Source of the DNA: Pollenia angustigena
Taxonomy: Eukaryota; Arthropoda; Insecta; Diptera; Polleniidae
Direction: 5' to 3'
Assembly (NCBI GenBank): GCA_930367215.1
Contig: OV884058.1
Location: forward strand, 203,626,208-203,690,207
DNA: 64,000 bases
The notes below the pieces were generated by a model that was not told where the DNA came from, made no database searches, and worked only from the letters and a program-made list of their open reading frames with translations. Below, one piece after another: positions 1 to 12,097 of this stretch; positions within the stretch are counted from its first letter, which is position 1, and each line of letters begins with the position of its first letter. A program made the position numbers and the translations under genes.

Positions 1-790
1 AAGGAGCGACTCTAATAGGTTACGCAGATGATATAGCTCTTGTTATAAACCAACGCACCACAGAACTGATCGAGATAGTGGCAAATGATTGCTTATGCCG
101 TCTATAAAACACCGAAAATTCGACTTCAATCAAGTGATGGACTACTTAAGCGTAATTTATGCTATCTGGGCGTACAATTGGATGACAATCTCGGTTTCAG
201 CCAACATGTGGTGAGCATACGTGATAAAGCCATGCGAACGGCAACCTCATTGGCGAAGATAATGCCAAACTGTGGCGGCCCAAAGCCGCATATAAGAAAA
301 CTGATAAACAGCGTAGTACACTCTCAACTTCTGTATGCCGCTCCAGCTTACTCGAGTGCTTTAAAAAGGAAATACAACATACGTAAGCTACAGAGAACCA
401 ACGCCCTACATATCACATCTGCGTATCGCACGGTATCTACTAGTACGGCCTTGGTACTAGCAGGGCTTCTTCCCAAAGACCTATTAATACTGGAAAGAGA
501 TGAAATATATATACAAACTAAATGTATAAATCATGCAAATCATAGTCCATTGGAGCGAGCCAAAAGAATCTCAGAAATAAAGAAAGGTGCCAGGGATACT
601 GCAATGAGAAAATAGCAAGAAGGATGGAATCAAGAAGAGAATGGAAGATGGACACTAAACTAATACCACAAATTAGAACATGGATTGGGAGGCAACATGG
701 AGACATAGGTTATTTTCTAACACAGGTGATGACGAATCACGGTTGTTTTAACAAATACCAGCATAGATTTAAGTTAAAAAAAAAACCATG
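1..790 (+). pseudogene. 3' part of an R1-like non-LTR retrotransposon (RT palm to C-terminus), frameshifted
   Basis: The window opens inside a reverse transcriptase: frame 3 reads GYADDIALVI at about nt 21-50, the YADD catalytic motif. A stop follows near nt 110 and the reading continues in the frame of 85-615 (thumb region, LVLAGLLP and the Lys-rich stretch after it). A further frame change is needed to read GYFLTQVMTN around nt 705-735. The same protein blocks, in the same order, occur in the minus-strand element at 5.4-9.4 kb, so the two are relatives. It runs off the left edge; no intact product is possible. Clade assignment (R1-like, no RNase H) is inferred from the better preserved relative. 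Confidence 0.75.
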
Positions 791-951
791 ACTAGAATAT
801 GACAAGGCTATTGTGGTCAAACTATTAATTACTCTATTTTTTCAAATTAAGTTTGGTAAACGTAAAATTTATACGTTAACCTAACTAAATTATAATTTAT
901 TTATATAAAAAATCAATTTAAACTTTTCTTTCGTATAAAGATTTTCTTTTT

Positions 952-1425
952 AGAATTTGGGAATTATTTCTTTTCATAAGTTACTTTATTATGTTAAATT
1001 TTTTTTATTTTTCGAATTTATTCTATGAGCTAAATTTCAGTTGTGTATTCATTAAGGCTTTTTTTGTAATAGTCCTATTCCTTCAATTTAAAGGAATGAC
1101 TTGATACACTAAAAGACTATTCTCTTACATCTTCTTGTTACATTTTACCTTAGCTGTGACACAAAGAATGCTGACGAAGGCCGTAGCGGGCCACAAAATA
1201 CATTACATTCTGATGGTGTCTAATAATAGTAAATTTTTCTGTACATACAATATACTTCATTGCTATCCAAAGGTTAGCTAAGGTAAAATGCAACAAGAAG
1301 ATGTAAGATAATAGTCTGGTAGTGTATCAAGTCATTCCTAAAAATTTAAGGAATATGACTTTTACAAAAAAAGCTTTATAAAAACGTAACTGAAATTTAG
1401 CTCATAGAATAAAAAAAATTTTATA
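952..1425. repeat. Foldback element with ~145-bp inverted arms
   Basis: Arms at about 1012-1156 and 1276-1419 are inverted copies: TTCTATGAGCTAAATTTCAG near 1021 matches the reverse complement near 1400, and ACATTTTACCTTAGCT at the inner end matches AGCTAAGGTAAAATG at 1276. The spacer is about 120 bp. A shorter relative with the same outer start (GGGAATTATTTC) and the same CTATGAGYTAAA arm lies at 48231-48370, where a 14-bp target duplication defines the ends. No coding capacity. Confidence 0.7.
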
Positions 1426-3087
1426 TTTTCTTTATAATTATAATTTATTTATAATAAATTAAATTTAAATAGCGGTCTTACTAACGGAAAAAGATAACAC
1501 CAATTTAACTGAATGAAGTATTGGCATCAATAAACTCTTTTACAGAAAAAAAATCTTTTGCTGTGTTTTTGTTTTCAAAACCAGTAAACATTTAGTATGC
1601 AGCACAGTTTTTTTCTCCCAAAAAAATTTCAGTCACAATGTCATGCTGCCTGCATTGATGAATTGCAAGCGAAACTAAATTTGTGTGTGCAAAACCGAAA
1701 CCAGATTCAAACCAAAGCCAATGTGTGTTACTGAACAAATAGTTGTCTTCATATTTTGAACATAATCGCAAAATGATTCATAAAGAAACTTACTGCTACA
1801 CACAGTTCAACCCCAGACGTTAACTGTACATGCAGGGAATTTCCCACAAGGTTTTATTTTGGGTAAAAACCCAAAACGCAATTATTGAAGCCAAAAAGTA
1901 AGAATAGCTACTAAAATAAACAAACGAGATTTAACCAAAAAATTAAAAATCAAAGAATCAGCAACAACGAAACAAACTATCAAGCAACATATGTATAAAG
2001 TAAAAAAGCGAATAGAAAAAATATACTTCAATATCTAATTTGTTTAAATAAAAATCTCTTGTGTTTTTTTTTTTTGTTTGATTTTTATGCCTGATTGTTA
2101 TTCAACTGGGATTTTCCAGTAAAATTATTGCATGAATGGTTTTTCTTTAAGTTTTTCTTGTTTTCTATTATGAGCCGATTTCCTTTTGCAACATCAAACG
2201 GTTTTACCATTTCATTATTTTTCTCGTAAGACGTTGTTGCATTGTTGATATCCGCATTGAAAAAATTTACAAAATAATAAAGGGAACCCAAATATTGTTA
2301 GTTTTTAATATAGTTTCGATTTTTAATTTGGCAATAATATTTGAAGGTGCAGATAACAAGACATTTTGAATGTTTAAGTTCCGATAAAGTGTGTAGGTGT
2401 TAAATTTTAAGACGAGGTGAATGTTAAATATTTGATATTTTGTGCAAATATCTTATAACAAAATATAATAGCAAAAACGACAAAAAAAAATAATAACCTT
2501 GTTGTTTTCAATATTAAAGTCTATTGTATATTTTAGTGGTTATTGCCTTTTTTGTAAAAGATCAAAAACAAATATATTCAGCACTAACTATCATATAAAT
2601 GGAGCTAAAATGTACATTATATGCCCTAAAGTACTTGTTTAACAAAGACTTGTTATGAAACATTTCAAACACTGTACCACATTTTTCAAATAAAATCCCT
2701 GCACTTAAAGTAAATCATAAAAATTAAATAACACAACTTAAAATTTTATACTTATTAGAATTTATAAACATTATGGAGCTTTACATCCGATATATGTATG
2801 TACAATATACATTCATAAAAGTCTTATTTCATGACTCTATTTTGTGCTACAAACAAGCACGCGTTCACACGATTTTGGCAACAAAAAAAAATTTATGCTG
2901 GTATTAATTAACGGTTGATTATTAAGATGATTAAAAATATTTGAGTGCTTTAAATATAATTCATTAAATTTATTCATACGTTACCACACTTTTTAGCAAT
3001 TGATTTGAATATTGCTATTTTTTATTGTTGTTCATACATGACGAGTGATATAAAAATGTTTAAGACCCATTTTAACTTTTTATTGTT
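1426..3087. other. AT-rich spacer, no supported feature
   Basis: Homopolymer-rich sequence with only short chance ORFs (for example 2085-2291 minus, low complexity). No repeat family, splice signals with coding bias, or recognisable domain was seen. Confidence 0.5.
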
Positions 3088-3709
3088 TAAGGCGATCATA
3101 CACGACATGTTTTTGTCATCTGACATGTCAAATTTCCCACTGCAAAATACATACATGTCGTGTGTTACCTTTTAAACTTTGCTTCTGTAAAAGTCAGATG
3201 CATAGTCATCTGACAAAATTTCAATTAGAGCATGCTCTATTTTCTTCTGACAAACCATCTGACATCAGAAATCTATGCCGCTATATAGGAATCCGGCAGC
3301 GGCGTCCACTATTGACGGAATCATTAGCCGGCTGAAGTTTATATTTTACAATACCGAGATATGTATGATCATCCCACTATTGATAGAATTTATGTTAATA
3401 TATATATAAAAATCGTTTCACTATAATACCCTTAATTGATATCTTTGAATTAAAAGAAAAGTATGTTAAGATGGCTAAATTATTTTACGGCATAAATAAA
3501 AATTTTCATGGCGGCATTTTTGTTTTGGTTTTTACAACAACTATGGGAAAAAAACAGAGACAATGTCAGAAGCAAATTACATGTACGTTTGTGACCGAAT
3601 ATTATAAACCTTCTGTAAAACAGCTATTTGACAGACATGCACAATTACATGTGACTTGAAAAGTTGACAAGTCAGATGTAAAAAACATGTCGTCTACATG
3701 CACCTTTAA
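3088..3709. mobile_element. Non-autonomous TIR element (~620 bp)
   Basis: Terminal inverted repeats of about 46 bp: left ACGACATGTTTTTGTCATCT near 3102, right read in reverse complement as ACGACATGTTTTTTACATCT. The motif CATCTGACATG recurs inside in both orientations, typical of subterminal repeats. The 62-codon ORF at 3471-3659 overlaps the right TIR and shows no domain. Target duplication could not be fixed because both flanks are T/A-rich. Confidence 0.55.
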
Positions 3710-3747
3710 TAAATTAAAAAAACAAAAATATTTTGTATGATACTAGC

Positions 3748-4500
3748 TGACCCGGCAAACGTTGTTTTGCCATATATCTTATTTCTTTTGGATGTTACAG
3801 TGTCTGCATGCCAAATTTTAAGAAAACCCGGTTGATTAGTTAAGAAGATATAGGGAGGGACAGATTTTACTCCTGTTTCAGATCATACAGTGTCTGCATT
3901 CCAAACTAAATAAAAAAAACTATAGGCTATAGTACTTTCCAGCTGTAACACTTTTTGCCTGCGACATTTCAAGAAAATCGGTCGATTATTTAAAGAGATA
4001 TTGGGAGGGGGAACTTTTGTCCTTCTTGCCCGATTTCACATCCTATTTTCTTTCAGATGTTACATTGTCTGCTTGCACAATTTTAAGGAAACGCGTTCAT
4101 TAGTTTAAAAGATATAGGGAAGGAGAACTTTTACCGCTTTTGACCTATCACACGCCCTATTCCCTATTTTCTTTCAGATGTTACAGTGTCTGCATGCCAA
4201 ATTTAAAGAAAACAAATTGATTAGCTAAGAATATATAGGGAAGGGGAGCTAATGCCCTATTTTGCGCCCTCTAGCGATATAAAATATACTCTGCGACCTA
4301 TTCTCATACCTTACAAATACAAAATTTCATATAAATCAGTCAAGCCGTTTCGGAGGAGTTCAAAATGGAAGGGCATTTTGTTTATATATGTATGGGAATA
4401 TAAAGGAAAATCTAAAAGCCATATCTGCGGAACCCCTTAGCCGATTTCGTGCAAACTTAACTCAAACCTACTACAGACTATCCCCAACGTACCCAACGCA
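3748..4500 (+). repeat. 'CTAGCTGACCCGGC' arthropod repeat with internal tandem units
   Basis: Starts CTAGCTGACCCGGCAAACG, a head seen in many arthropod interspersed repeats. It then carries about four diverged tandem units, each with a segment like TTACAGTGTCTGCATGCCAA followed by AAGAAAAC..TTGATTAG and GATATAGGGA; unit starts are near 3795, 3945, 4055 and 4175. The ORF at 4252-4440 lies in the tail and is not supported. A minus-oriented end of the same family lies at 17800-17996. Confidence 0.6.
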
Positions 4501-4550
4501 GTTAGTGGTGACATCAAAGTGTACACTTCTTTTTATATACATATTAGTGC

Positions 4551-5213
4551 TGGGAAACTATCGATAGACTATCGATAGTCTTAAAATATCGAAAATATCG
4601 ATAGGAAAAATATAAATATCGATATTTTTATTATTTAAAATACAGATATGAAGACATCTAACAGCAGCTATACACACGCGGTATTTTGCCGCAAATTTTT
4701 ACTTGCTATTATTAATTCGCGCTGAATTACAGCAATGAATACAAACAACAAGAATGGCAAGTGGAATGGATTGCTTAGCAGTGCTTTTTACTGCTAATTA
4801 AAGGCCTTTAAGTCGAAATTTGTACATGTTTATATAGGGACTTAAATGCCAAATATTTTTGTAATGTTGTAAGAAAAAATACAAATCCAAATACAATTGC
4901 AAGCATAGGACAAAACAATGGACGACCATTAGAGGATAAGTCCGCTAGATTACCTTTTTGGGTTAAGAATTTAGAAAATTTTTTAAAGTTGCAATGGAAT
5001 ATCTTATAGTCCCTGTTACTTCGGTTCCTTCAGAAAGGTACTTATCAATTTTGAAAAAACTGCCATCTGAAATAACGTGCGTATATTCACACGTCTCATA
5101 CATTCAATAAAGTGATGAAAACAACGAACTGTAGCCATATAAAAAAAGATTTAAGTTTTCCTGCACAAGTACAAACATTCAGTCGATAGTAATATCGATA
5201 TATCGATAGTGAA
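4551..5213 (+). pseudogene. hAT transposon relic with TATCGATA subterminal repeats
   Basis: Both ends are packed with ATCGATA motifs (4565-4635 and 5183-5208), a usual hAT subterminal pattern. Near 4985-5075 the plus strand reads VAMEYLIVPVTSVPSER, the hallmark of the hAT C-terminal dimerisation domain (hATC). No open frame around it is long enough for a transposase, so this is an internally deleted relic. Left end TAGTGCTGGGAAACTATCG and right end only partly match as TIRs. Confidence 0.65.
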
Positions 5214-5768
5214 ATCTGGGGGCAAATTATGGCAGTCGTGATCGAATACTTTTTGGATTCGAAAGCAATTCAAATCCTTATTCTTTCTGTCCATACTGAA
5301 CGGATCGAAAATATTTTTTTGGTGTTGTAAAGCATTTATTTGAGTTTGCCCTACGATAACTCCACCCCGGAACTACGTCAGCATTTTATCAGGACGGGGG
5401 GTCCTACATCCTCCTTCCTATCACAAGGGTAGGAGGTTCGGAGCATCCGTACAGCGCATCTACATTATGGAGTTTATGAAACGTTCACAGCACATCCACC
5501 CTCTCTCAGACTCTAACATTTTGTTCACCATAATTTCCAGTGTCAATGTTGTCCCCAGTTCATCATAAAGTTCTTGTCGCCTATCTGCCCATCTCTCGCA
5601 TCCAAAAAGCATGTGGTTTGCATCTTCCACGAGAGTCACGCATGTCTCACAGTTGCCAACATCCCTAAGCTTTAATCTGTGCAGGTACCCGTTAAAACTA
5701 CCATTATTGGTCATCACCTGTGTAAGAAAGTATCCCATGCTACCTGGTCTTCTCTCTATCCAGACTCT

Positions 5769-5969
5769 GGGCCTGTTCGTAAATGCATCACTGCGCTGCA
5801 AATGAAAATTTAAATGCCTTTGCTTAAGCAGATGACGCACAACCAAGTTTAAAATACGGAGTGGAGAAATGGCTCCCGCCAAAAAAGATCAACAGCAAAC
5901 TTAAATTGGCAGTGCAAAGCAATGTTTGGTTGTATGATGCACTGCAGTGATGCATTTACGAACAGGCCC
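5769..5969. mobile_element. 201-bp MITE, PIF/Harbinger-type, 3-bp TSD (TCT)
   Basis: Perfect terminal inverted repeats beginning GGGCCTGTTCGTAAATGCAT at the left and ending in its exact reverse complement at the right (continuing CACTGC inwards). Flanked by TCT at 5766-5768 and 5970-5972. Three-base target duplications and GGG-type ends are typical of PIF/Harbinger MITEs (family knowledge). It interrupts ORF2 of the R1-like LINE. Relative at 11601-12097. Confidence 0.85.
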
Positions 5970-7269
5970 TCTAATATCGGGGATTAGGTTATATGTCCAT
6001 CTCCCATTTTCCTCCATATTCCAACGATCTTGCCATTTTGTTATTAGGGTTCTTCTTGCATTTTCCTTTATTTGAAGAATTTTTTGTTTTTGTTCCATCA
6101 AGCTGTATGGTTCACAGTTAATACGTTTTGTCTGCTTATAAATCTCATTCTTTTCTAATACTAGGAAATCTATTGGTGGTAGTCCCGCAAGAACTAGTGC
6201 GGCACTTGTAGGCACCGTACGGTATGCCGATATAATTCTAAGTGCACTTAGTCTCTGTGGCTTCTGCATTTCCCTTGTACTTTCCTTTATGCTCATCGAC
6301 GTGGCAAATATCGCCAGTGTCGTTGCCGTTTGCATGGATTTTTTTCGTATCATTTGTACGTGTTGGCCAAAATTATGTCTATCGTCAAGTTTTACATCAA
6401 GATAACGCAGAATCCGTTGAAAGTGTATTTGCTTTCCTGCCTTCTAGGAAGATCTTTGGTAGTCTAAATGCTCTTCGATCCGCTACCAGGATTGGCTCAG
6501 TTTTTTTCACGGATCCCTGTGGTAACCCTGCAGTGATATGATATTCGTTCATACCACTTTCTGTCTCATATAATAGGATTCTGTTGTCCAGGTAGTCCGC
6601 AATTATGTGACTGTGCACGCCCTTGCTCCTAAGAGCGTCTAAGATTCGTTGCCATTTTGCAGTGATGAAGGCATTTCTGATATCAAGTATTATTATTACA
6701 CAATATTCCTTTGCCAATTTGGCCCGTTTGGCTATTTTCACCACTTCACCGATTTCATCTTTTGTGCTGTTTCCCTTCCGGAAACCATATTGCACTGGGG
6801 ATAATCCACCCAGGTTTTGCACGCATTCTTCCAGTCTTTGTAGTAGTATACTTTCCAGCAGCTTCCCCATTGAGTCCAGCATACATAAAGGTCTGTAGGA
6901 ACCAGGTTCATTAAGAGGTTTATCTCCCTTTTTTAACAACACCAGCTTTTGTCTTTTTAATTTTTCAGGAAAACTCCGTTTTCAATGCACCTATTAAACG
7001 TATTGGTAATTAGTTCGGGCCATATTTCTCCTACTACCTGTATAATCTCGTTTAGGATACCATCAGGTCCAGGACTTTTGTTATTTTTGAGCTTCTTACA
7101 AGCAAATTTTACCTCGTCTGTACTCAGCGGAGTGAAAGGATCCATTTGTAATCTAGATTTGCGCCCTAGTGCATATTCGTCCAAGGGGAACAGCGCCTCT
7201 ACTATGGTTTTCGCCCATGTTGGGTGTTATTGGAGTTTACCAAAGCGCCTGAATTTCATCAGATTGTGA

Positions 7270-7600
7270 AGGCACAAATAAAAACAACAGTTTTAGTTTT
7301 AATTGTTTATTTGCAAACGTTAAAATTCCTAAACGTATAATAATTCAATTGTTTTTTGCATTAATTATATACATACTTTTTTGGTATGAAACTCAAGCAT
7401 TCAAATACAAGTGTAATATTAAAGGCAAATTACAGAAAAAATATAGCGCTTGCCTTACGCGGGAGTCTTTTCTATCGTAATAAATCTTAATAGTTTTGAC
7501 ATCTGGGGGTTTGACGTTTAGCATTAGTGGTAGTATGAAAGAGCTTTTTATATCGATAACATTGTAATCGGCAGTGGCGTTAAGATTGGGGTTTAATGCC
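7270..7600 (-). other. Foreign segment inside the R1-like ORF2, with an unrecognised 74-codon ORF
   Basis: Between the endonuclease end (KKLGG near 7615) and the RT start (about 7240) lies roughly 330 bp that does not read as LINE protein. On the minus strand it carries an ORF of 74 codons (7393-7617) that I do not recognise, followed by AT-rich sequence with AATAAACAATTAAAAC, resembling a 3' UTR with a poly(A) signal. It could be a retroposed cDNA piece or another small element. Edges were not fixed. Confidence 0.35.
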
Positions 7601-8654
7601 GGGGATTGGTTTTGCACCTCCCAATTTCTTCATGGTTATTTTATATGGTTTACCCCACGGGTCGTCATCTATTTCCTTGCATAGATCTTTTCAGCACTTT
7701 CTCTTGCTTTCTTTTATGGCACATCTTAGCAATTTTCGTGATCTTTTGTATTCATACAAAAGGGTTAGATCTCCATGGTTTCTAGTTGATGCACGTCGTG
7801 CAGCAAGACATTTGCACCTTAGCTCTCTGATTTCGTCATTCCAACAGTAGGCGGGTTGTTTGTTGTTATACGCTTTAGTTTTGGGCACTCCCACGTTACA
7901 AGCCTTTGTTATTGTCCTTGTAAGAGCTTTGGCTGTATTGTCCACACGTGAATTGTTAACTGGAGAGGGCAGATTTATATCTTTGATTTGGCTTATGTAC
8001 TCCGTGATTTTTTGTTTATTCAGTTTTCTTATGTTCCACCTTGGCAATGCAGTCTTGGTCGTTGTCACAGTCCTGCTATTACCAATCTTAAATGAAATGT
8101 ACTGATGGTCACTCAAGGTGATATCCTCCAGAACCATCCAACTCATATCAACACTACATAGGTTATTCGTTCCAAACGTTATGTCAATTCTGCTCCCACC
8201 TGTTCCCCTTCGGAAAGTGAGTTTACCACCGGCATTAAATATATTCAGGTTAAGACTGGCTTTAGTTTCGCTCACAGTGATTCCTCTTTTGTCGAGGCTT
8301 GCTGAGTTCCATTCTGGAGACTTACTGTTGAAATCACCCCCGATGATGACCTTGTGCCCTGACCCTCTAATTGAGACTTGAGATGGCTGCTACAAACGGC
8401 GTATACTCCATACTTGGTGAAAAATAACAACTATATATCCTTATTCTGCCAATTGTTGCATACACAAAACATGGATTGCTTTCGTCAACTTCATTTATTG
8501 TTAGTTTGGGGTTTCTGATCATTATTGCTGCCCGATGACTAGTGTCCTCATACCAGACTTGTAATGGTGGTTTTCTATACTGTTCACTTATCAGTAGTAT
8601 ATCCGTATTATCCTCCGATGCATTTTGAATCATATTTTACTTCTTTATTGCTTA

Positions 8655-9368
8655 CGCATACAGTAGTACCAATGATACAGCAGTACATTCCCTCGACTGG
8701 TGATGACCTGGTGTACAACATTTCCTGCATATTTTACCTCTGTCTACGCCTTTACACTGGATCGCAGTATGGCCACGGTCCATGCACCTATAACACTGTT
8801 AGTGCTTAGTTTTGGTTCTAACCCTGCATATAACCCATCCTACCTTAATTCTTCCTGCGCGTAGAAGGGGTGCAGCGAGATGTTTGGGTAACTTCTCTAG
8901 CGCCGGTTTTGTACCACCAAAGAAATCCCTTACATTCAGAACCCTAAATGATGTTGGCACATCACTATTCGTCGCCACCATGAGAGCATTTATGGGATCA
9001 TCGACTTCAGTAGACACATCTAGGTCTCCCATGTCTATTTTATGATTTTTGGCAACTGACCTTATTTTCACGTCATCGCCAAACGTGTCACCAATGGCAT
9101 TCTTAAGTTTTTCCGCCTGTCCCTCGCCTTTATCAAATTTTCTTATGGTTCTTCTTATACCCTTAATCTCGACTCCATCTGCATATGATATTGTAGAGCT
9201 AGTTTTGATAGCTATGGCTTCGCCTTCATCTCTAAGGACTCGTTTTTTACCCCCTTGATTGCCTTTAGTTTGTTTCTTCCTTCTTTCCTTTCGGTGTCTC
9301 ACTGCATCCCAATCGTTCGTAACCCCCTGAGGATCTGGGGTGTTCGTCTCTCCCGGGTTTTTAATCAA
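8655..9368 (-). pseudogene. R1-like ORF1 (gag) with two CCHC zinc knuckles, one premature stop
   Basis: Retroposon gag binds element RNA. The N-terminus is basic and Lys/Arg-rich, followed by the globular gag part ending RAGRIKVGWVICRVR, a sequence typical just upstream of knuckles in R1-type gag. The 189-codon ORF stops at 8799, but the same frame continues directly after that stop as CYRCMDRGHTAIQC and CRKCCTPGHHQSREC, two CCHC-type knuckles, until a stop near 8650. So one TAA interrupts an otherwise intact C-terminus. Start is the Met at 9368; it may not be the original initiator. Confidence 0.7.
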
Positions 9369-9394
9369 CCTGGGCGTTTCCAGAGCTGTGTCAT

Positions 9395-9440
9395 AATCTA
9401 GTCATAGTCTAGTCATAGTCTAGTTATAGTCTAGTCTAGT
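9395..9440. repeat. Short tandem of ~11-bp units (TAGTCTAGTCA)
   Basis: TCTAGTCATAG and TCTAGTTATAG units repeat four to five times just outside the 5' edge of the R1-like LINE. Confidence 0.7.
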
Positions 9441-11600
9441 TGCTTAATAAATATCAAAAATAATTTCTTATATTACTTTTAATTTTATTACATCTTAATA
9501 ACAACAACAGACAAAGTTTAATTAAAATAAGACAAAAAATTTCAACATCGTAGTAAAAGAAAGACAAATTAAATTTATGAATGAAAATCGAAAAGCAGAC
9601 AAATTATGCAAGATTTGTAAAAAAAATAACTGTGACTACTATGGATAAGACTTGTCAAGTTAAAAATTAAAACAAAATGTATACCTATTCAAAATCCAGT
9701 TTTTTAGCAAAATACAAGTATGAACTACAATAATAACGACTTCTTGTGAAAACATACAAAACACACCAAAATGAGCAACAAAATGATTTATGAACCAAAT
9801 TTTTTAAACTAACACATACATATAAATAACATTAAAAAATAAATTAAAAACAAACATATTTAATTTAAAATTACAACAAGAGAAATATCACATAAATAGT
9901 CACAGTAATAAGCATTTGACGTCACACAACAACAAAAACCTTTTAACTTGACATAGCGCACATGCATTTAATTCATTCATTGAGCCAAGGAACTTGTAAA
10001 TGACTAATAAGAGGTTCCTAAATATTAATGAAGTTTTAGGTATGACCCTTTATATTGTAGCTTTATAAGCGATTGAATTCAAAAAGCCCCCAATGTCAGT
10101 AAATACGTCATCAATGAAAAAACATTATTTGAATTTTAAAGCTAAAAATAATAAATCACAACCAAAGTTTGATGTGTGTTTAGCACAGACATTTAAATGC
10201 TAAAAAGCCGGCAGTTTATGTGTAACCCTTTAAAAGGGAAGAGTGTTAAAAAGGGACTAAATTGTTATGTATTTAAAAAATATATTTTAGAATTTTTGAA
10301 AATCGACAGCAACGATATTTGTAACAGTTAAAAGTCTGCATGTCAAAAAATTACTGTTTGCCTGAATTGAAGAAAATTTAGAGAAAACACCAAAGTTTGG
10401 TATGATGAAAAATTTATGTAAGGAGTTATGAAAAGAGTTTATAGTGGAGTTAAATAGTTTGGGACCACGACAAGAACTTCTTTTAACCACGTATAATCTT
10501 CTTAATCTAATTATAATATTATTGGCACAGGTTTGAATACACTACAAGGCAACTATAATGAAAAAACTTGCTAAAAATAAAAGAAAAACTCAAGCGACAG
10601 GTGAAGGGCTATCAAAGAAGTTCCATTAAACAGCATTGAGGATAGTGTTTCGCAACCTTGTATTGCAAGTCCGGCCAAGTATTTGGTGTTGAAAATATTT
10701 CAAGAGACAATTTTACTGAGTCAGTTGAACCAAAAATTCAACCAGCCGATTGGCCAACAGCTACCCCAACCAGAAGAAGAACTCATCAGGCACAAATAAG
10801 TTTCGTTACTTATTATAAGTTCTTACTTGGCACTGGGAAGTTCAAGAGGGTTGGAATCATCACGAATTTGTCTTCTTTTACGTAGCGCATCTATACAAGA
10901 GTTTTCCTTTTCATCATCATAAAATAAATCGACAATAATATCAATTATAAATACTGTCTATTTTATACAACAAATAAAAACCTTTTAGTTTAAAAAATTA
11001 TACAATTTTATAAAATTTTCACTTGTCAAGCGTTATATTTAAAGTTGGCAACTTTATAGCAAACTCAACTAAAAACAGTTGGGTATCACAATAACTAAAA
11101 TCAGTTTGGTTGTGCATAAGTTGGGTTGACTCCAACACGACCAAACTGAGTTGAGTGGAGAACCGCAATAGGGGCATACATTTTCAATGACTCTACCGCA
11201 TACATACATCGAGTACATCGAATTCTGGTTAATGTTAAATTTAAAAACAATAATCGCTATGTTCATTTCACAGCGATTTTCTAAGCCAATTGAATACAAA
11301 TTTTCGTTAGCGTTGTTTTTTCCGACACCTTGAATGTGCTTAGAGGATCACTAATAAATTGGAATTGCGCTTCGGGGTATAAACCTCAAGAATGTCTTAG
11401 GCTTAATATTGGCTGATTAGATTAGACACCAAGAGTGCAATTAAAAACCTTAAAAGCAGATCCACTACGGTTGTCCAACTTATAAAGGGTGTCTCAATAA
11501 GAATGCACTTTTTCCTTTTAAAATAAAAACGCTTTTTTCACAATGATAACACGTTGTTCTTTCGTAAAGCGATACATTTTTAATAATTGGAATAAACATA
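9441..11600. other. AT-rich spacer, no supported gene
   Basis: Only short ORFs without domains (10287-10490, 10658-10885, 11069-11299). They lack homology I can recognise. No repeat family with clear ends was found. Confidence 0.5.
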
Positions 11601-12097
11601 GGGTACGTTCCAAAATGCAGTTGTTGCGCATCAGTTGCGCATTTGTAAAGTTGAATGTTCGTAAATGCATCACTTGTAAGAAACTTGGCATTACTTTCAT
11701 GCGTCAAACGTTTTTTTATGCAGTGGTGCCGCAGCTCTGCTGCAAATGTCGGCAAAAAATTAGAAAATTAACTGATGCAATAACTTTAAACAAAAGAAAT
11801 CGGTATATTTTTTTCTTTTTTGATGCTTTTTCTTGTAATTTATAAAAAAACTATCACTTTTTGGTTCATTATTTTCAATAAATTTTGCCATCGCTAATTT
11901 CGATAAAATTCTTATCTTATGTTCGTTTATAAAACTTTAAAAATTTAGCTCGTGTTCAAAAATTCAAACTTTGCTTAGCTGTTGTGCAGTAAAAAAGCAT
12001 CAGCATCACAAGCGCAACTGGTGATCACGCATCAGCAACAAAATTTTGCATCACTGCAGCAGTGATGCTCAGTTTTGATGCATTTACGAACGTGCCC
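11601..12097. mobile_element. 497-bp MITE, same family as 5769-5969, 3-bp TSD (ATA)
   Basis: Left end GGGTACGTTCCAAAATGCAG and right end, in reverse complement, GGGCACGTTCGTAAATGCAT form the TIRs. ATA flanks both sides (11598-11600, 12098-12100). An additional internal copy of GTTCGTAAATGCATCAC lies at about 11658, and GCATCA/TGATGC words recur through the body. The 100-codon plus ORF (11543-11845) overlaps the left end and is not considered a gene. Confidence 0.8.

Larger units (their letters stand above)
5460..8633 (-). pseudogene. R1-like ORF2: endonuclease, reverse transcriptase, C-terminal zinc finger (broken)
   Basis: Blocks on the minus strand: 8367-8633 endonuclease N-terminal half; 7691-8275 with TLSDHQYI, the catalytic SDH motif of APE-type endonucleases; 6957-7184 with NKSPGPDG; 6397-6942 with SYRPLCMLD, YGFRKGNST, LDIRNAF (RT motif A aspartate) and GLPQGS. 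After GLPQGS the frame diverges and no YADD is present, so the RT active site is deleted. 5901-6353 is the thumb region and 5460-5882 ends with a CETC...H...C finger. Removing the MITE at 5769-5969 with one TCT rejoins LIPDIR to VWIERRPG, matching the order in the copy at window start. Confidence 0.75.
5340..9400 (-). mobile_element. R1-like non-LTR retrotransposon, near full length but decayed
   Basis: Read on the minus strand, the order is gag-like ORF1 (8655-9368), APE-type endonuclease (about 7690-8633), reverse transcriptase (about 5990-7240), and a C-terminal zinc finger (5460-5770). This is the layout of R1/I-group LINEs without RNase H. The element carries stops, frameshifts, a deletion after the GLPQG motif that removes the YADD block, a 201-bp MITE (5769-5969) and a second insertion near 7270-7600. 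The 5' edge lies near a TAGTCTAGTCA tandem (9395-9440); the exact 3' end around 5340 is uncertain. Confidence 0.8.

Noticed and set aside
4252..4440. 62-codon ORF in the GACCCGGC repeat
   Set aside because: Falls in the conserved non-coding tail (AAATTTCATATAAATCAGTC type) of an interspersed repeat.
7596..9258. Plus-strand ORFs over the R1-like LINE
   Set aside because: Antisense shadows of the endonuclease and gag frames on the minus strand.
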